This document shows, piece by piece, positions 36,383 to 38,276 of a stretch of 38,276 bases of DNA (position 1 is the stretch's first letter; each line of letters begins with the position of its first letter). The stretch spans positions 1 to 38,276 of IMG/VR virus record IMGVR_UViG_3300044714_000134; one strand, 5' to 3'. Made by a program: the position numbers and the translations under genes. The notes beneath the pieces were generated by a model. The model made no database searches, was not told the origin of the DNA, and was given only the letters and a program-made list of their open reading frames with translations. The stretch comes from a virus.

Positions 36383-36412
36383 TCTATAATCTTCTGTAAG
36401 GAAGATTATAGA
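36383..36412. repeat. Longest perfect hairpin of the family (12 bp)
   Basis: TCTATAATCTTC (36383-36394), loop TGTAAG, GAAGATTATAGA (36401-36412). It contains the TAATCTTC/GAAGATTA core and lies between the cold-shock gene and the regulator promoter. Confidence 0.8.
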
Positions 36413-36413
36413 A

Positions 36414-36446
36414 CCTCCCGGTGGAGTGTGACCTCCACACGGGAGG
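36414..36446. terminator. GC-rich hairpin after the cold-shock gene, possible terminator
   Basis: CCTCCCGGTGGAG (36414-36426), loop TGTGAC, CTCCACACGGGAGG (36433-36446): 13 bp with one bulged A. On the minus strand TTCTATAATCTTCC follows, so the U-tract is poor. It probably separates the integrase-csp operon from the regulator operon. Confidence 0.45.
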
Positions 36447-36494
36447 GTGTACAGGGAGGACATATGCGGACTCCAACTCCTACTCCTAAGGGGT

Positions 36495-36722
36495 TTACTT
36501 CGCCGGCACCGCCGGCTTCCCCTCGATCAACCGGACCTTCACAGCCTTCAGGCCACGCGTATCGGTCTTCAGCTCGAACTCGACCTCCTGGTCAGGGAAG
36601 AGGACCCGGTACCCCTCCATGTGGATGGCGGATTGGTGGACAAAGATGTCCTCCGGGACCTCGGCCGTCTTGATGAAACCATAGCCTTTTTTATCATTGA
36701 ACCACTTCACACGGCCTGTCAT
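36495..36722 (-). CDS. Cold-shock domain protein (CspA family)
   Basis: 75 aa, ATGA overlap with the integrase gene. GRVKWFNDKKGYGFIK has the RNP1 motif (KGYGFI) and DIFVHQSAI has RNP2, in the normal spacing for an OB-fold single-stranded nucleic-acid binder. Residues VEFELKTDTRGLKAVKVRL complete the barrel. CspA proteins melt RNA hairpins, which is notable here because the region is full of intergenic hairpins. Whether it acts on them is speculation. Confidence 0.93.
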   Translation of the reverse strand: MTGRVKWFNDKKGYGFIKTAEVPEDIFVHQSAIHMEGYRVLFPDQEVEFELKTDTRGLKAVKVRLIEGKPAVPAK

Positions 36723-37549
36723 CTGCTCCCTCCTCTAAGTTTTTCGGCTTCAGCGAGAACGTCCTTCGCGCCGAGCTTTGAATATCCACGAGTGGTATTG
36801 AGATTGGAATGACCGAGGATCTCGGCCGCGATCATGAGGCCATTGTCGCCCTTCCCGTGGACGAGCTCCGTACCCAGGCTGTGACGAAGATCGTGCCAGC
36901 GGAACTCCTCGCCGGTCTCCGAGTTCTTGATCCCCAGGCCTTCCTGGAGCTTGATGAACCAGGTGTAGATCTCCGACTCCCAGAACGGGAACACACGCTC
37001 TTCGGGGGCGCCCTTCTTCATCTTGGACAGGACCGGGATCGCCTTCGCCATGAAGTAGCCCAGCTTCCCGGTACCGACCTTCATGACCTTGAAGCCGCCG
37101 ATGTCGTCCCACTGGCCCTGGATCTCGAACGAGCTCTTGATCTTCCCATCGTCGTCCACGATGTCCCGCCAGGTCAACCCGAGGAGCTCTCCCTTCCGGA
37201 GGCCGCTCTCGCGCGCGGCGATCATGCAGGCGTGTTCGAGGTGGTAGGCCAGGGCCGCCTTCTCGATCTTCTTGAAGATCTCTGGCGGGATCCCCCGAGG
37301 AGGCTTCCGGATCTTCGCCCAATAGCCGCGGTACCATTCCGTACAGCTCTGGCGGACCTTCCCGGTCTTGCCGCACTTCCAGCAGGGCTGCCCCTGTTTC
37401 TTTCCAGATCCCTTGCAGGACCGGCACTGGACGATGTAACTGTGTTCCTTTCCGCTGCCGACCTTCTGCCGCTTTCCGTAGTGACCGGGTTGGTAGCTCT
37501 TTTTGCAGTTCGGATTCAAACAGATCTTCGGCTCGTGCTTGACCTTCAC
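36719..37549 (-). CDS. Tyrosine recombinase/integrase with N-terminal zinc finger
   Basis: 276 aa from GTG 37549 (GTGA overlap with the upstream gene). The catalytic set is R118 in SGLRKGELL, H219 and R222 in WHDLRHSLG, H247 in LGHSNL and nucleophile Y256 in TTRGYSKLG. The N-terminus (10-70) has CLNPNC and a DnaJ-type CRSCKGSG...CWKCGKTGK cysteine pattern, with only about 30 residues before the catalytic domain. The usual helical core-binding domain is therefore absent or very short. The zinc module may bind the arm or core DNA instead. Predicted to integrate or resolve the element. No attachment site is recognisable in the window. Confidence 0.88.
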   Translation of the reverse strand: MKVKHEPKICLNPNCKKSYQPGHYGKRQKVGSGKEHSYIVQCRSCKGSGKKQGQPCWKCGKTGKVRQSCTEWYRGYWAKIRKPPRGIPPEIFKKIEKAALAYHLEHACMIAARESGLRKGELLGLTWRDIVDDDGKIKSSFEIQGQWDDIGGFKVMKVGTGKLGYFMAKAIPVLSKMKKGAPEERVFPFWESEIYTWFIKLQEGLGIKNSETGEEFRWHDLRHSLGTELVHGKGDNGLMIAAEILGHSNLNTTRGYSKLGAKDVLAEAEKLRGGSR

Positions 37550-37788
37550 TTCTTTTTCTCGACCTTTCTGAGTTTCTCGAGCGCCCAGCCGATTGTCTCC
37601 TGGATCCGGATGCAGTCCTTGCAGCTCTCGCTCATGGGAGACTTGCAATTGGCGCAGTCCATGAGCATGTCCTTGAGCTGGTTGATGTACTTCAGGAGCT
37701 TTTCTTTGACGAGGGTGAAGGTCTCGGCGGTGGCTGCGTCGGAAAACAGGGAGATCCGGTCCCTGATCGACTGCAGGCTATACTTCAA
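37546..37788 (-). CDS. Small cysteine-containing helical protein
   Basis: 80 aa, TTG start four bases after AGAGGG. Helical N-terminus (LQSIRDRISLF, TFTLVKEKLLKYINQLKDM), then CANCKSPMSESCKDC as a four-cysteine zinc motif, and a basic helical end. Overlaps the integrase start by GTGA; may be an accessory factor for it. Function unknown. Confidence 0.55.
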   Translation of the reverse strand: MKYSLQSIRDRISLFSDAATAETFTLVKEKLLKYINQLKDMLMDCANCKSPMSESCKDCIRIQETIGWALEKLRKVEKKK

Positions 37789-37806
37789 CTTTCCCTCTTT
37801 CCCCTT

Positions 37807-37828
37807 TGATCTTCGAGATGGAAGATTA
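37807..37828 (-). repeat. Intergenic hairpin of the family, minus orientation
   Basis: On the minus strand TAATCTTC, loop CATCTC, GAAGATCA. The 5' arm carries the TAA stop of the gene at 37826. GGGGAAAGAGGG and the TTG start follow. Confidence 0.7.
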
Positions 37829-38182
37829 TACCGTGCGGATGACGCCAGGTCTAGCTTCGTACACTGTGGAAGTCCCGGGAGGGGCCTCGATCGTGTCCAG
37901 GGGTGGGGTCAGGAGGGCTTTTTTCAGGATGGCGCCCCCTGCAGAGATGAAGAAGATCTCGAACGGCTCAGGGACATTACGGGAATGGAATACGGTGCCG
38001 GCGGGGATCCTCGGAAACTTGAAGATCGTGTCGGCCGGGATTGTCGAGAAATGCTGCAGACCGAGCGACTGCTGCTCGCGCGTCTCGAAAACGACCGTCT
38101 TCACACGCTTCCTCGGGTAGCTGACCTGATCCGTATTCCGGTACATCCTGATCAGAGTCCGGACCAGGCTTTCGTCCTTCAC
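37826..38182 (-). CDS. Beta-rich hypothetical protein
   Basis: 118 aa from GTG 38182, overlapping the preceding stop (GTGTGA). Alternatives are GTG 38227 and ATG 38146; none has a good Shine-Dalgarno. The sequence alternates beta-like segments: KRVKTVVFETREQQSLG, FSTIPADTIFKFPRIPAGTVF, FEIFFISAGGAILKKALL. Possibly a jelly-roll or beta-sandwich domain. Function unknown. The stop lies in a family hairpin. Confidence 0.5.
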   Translation of the reverse strand: MKDESLVRTLIRMYRNTDQVSYPRKRVKTVVFETREQQSLGLQHFSTIPADTIFKFPRIPAGTVFHSRNVPEPFEIFFISAGGAILKKALLTPPLDTIEAPPGTSTVYEARPGVIRTV

Positions 38183-38276
38183 ACCCCGGCAACACCGTGG
38201 AGGGCTACCAGGTCCTGACCGTTGCACGAAGGGTCGATCGCGGCGGCGGCCAGGATAGCAGTTGCTGCGGCAGCAT
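38179..38276 (-). CDS. C-terminal fragment of a gene entering from the right edge
   Basis: Only the last 31 residues are visible: an alanine-rich stretch (AAAATAILAAAAIDPS), then CNGQDLVALHGVAGV and TGA. It overlaps the next gene. The frame choice rests on this overlap, so confidence is limited. Confidence 0.4.
   Translation of the reverse strand, partial: AAAATAILAAAAIDPSCNGQDLVALHGVAGV

Noticed and set aside
36359-36463. Minus-strand 34-codon frame starting MSSLYTLPCGG between the cold-shock gene and the regulator
   Set aside because: It consists almost entirely of the two hairpins and the operator palindrome, so the frame is explained by those elements.
36464-36812. Plus-strand reading frames behind a good GGGAGG site
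   Set aside because: They run antisense to the clearly recognisable cold-shock and integrase genes and give low-complexity Pro/Arg-rich products.
28916-37828. Regular short repeats as a CRISPR array or integron attC sites
   Set aside because: The repeats flank full genes rather than short spacers, no cas genes occur, and the tyrosine recombinase is not an IntI type.
36809-38218. Plus-strand 469-codon open frame at the right end
   Set aside because: It is antisense to the integrase and its neighbours, with Leu/Asp-rich composition typical of antisense frames in GC-rich DNA.

Overview
This window looks like part of a large, GC-rich double-stranded DNA bacteriophage or integrative phage-like element. 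It encodes its own replication module (UvrD-like helicase, Sak4-type ATPase, probable ssDNA-binding partner, prim-pol/D5 helicase). It also carries phage-type nucleotide and DNA enzymes (ThyX, DUF3310, a MazG-like protein, a C5-cytosine methyltransferase, a small RNA ligase), a tyrosine recombinase, a cold-shock protein and dozens of tiny genes joined by ATGA, GTGA and TAATG overlaps. I see no terminase, portal, tail gene, tRNA, rRNA or CRISPR array. Host and virus family cannot be named from the sequence. Three genes have a -10 box only 6-7 bases before their start codon, suggesting leaderless mRNAs.

Layout. (1) 1-6504, minus strand: a probable virion/envelope module with an acidic coiled-coil protein, a transglutaminase-like protein with tandem repeats and two membrane segments, and two small proteins with C-terminal anchors. 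A strong terminator lies inside the module. (2) 6551-12380, plus strand: a consensus promoter, a structured leader RNA and the replication genes. A second structured RNA abuts the primase ribosome-binding site. (3) 12411-12552: an AT-rich stretch with four AACTGTCC-type repeats and a Z-DNA-like tract, a candidate replication origin. (4) 12567-14480: small genes, including a putative ribbon-helix-helix regulator behind a palindromic operator. (5) 14461-26247: a tightly overlapped glycan operon of seven glycosyltransferase-like proteins, a methyltransferase, a WecD-like acetyltransferase and a WecE-like aminotransferase. One glycosyltransferase is interrupted by a LAGLIDADG intein. (6) 26256-33508, plus strand: a second regulated promoter followed by a carbohydrate-binding secreted protein and many small accessory genes. 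(7) 33525-38276, minus strand: more small genes, DUF3310, ThyX, a winged-helix regulator, CspA-like protein and integrase.

The least ordinary features are as follows. A family of about sixteen short hairpins (TAATCTTC / GAAGATAA arms) sits between the small genes of regions 6 and 7. The hairpins keep one orientation relative to transcription on both strands, often supply the upstream stop codon in the 5' arm and the downstream Shine-Dalgarno-like GGAAG in the 3' arm, and resemble in placement the start-associated sequences of cluster K mycobacteriophages. An intein lies in a glycosyltransferase rather than a replication protein. The C-terminal half of the cytosine methyltransferase gene appears to be read meaningfully in two frames. 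Two leader RNAs have long perfect stems. A TTCACTGTAC-type operator recurs at three promoters, one of them in front of the putative ribbon-helix-helix gene.

Working model (inference): the replication operon and the accessory operon are controlled by a small repressor acting at the shared operator. The winged-helix regulator controls its own promoter and ThyX. The glycan operon builds and attaches an amino-sugar-containing glycan to the virion or host surface. The intergenic hairpins couple translation or processing of the accessory genes.
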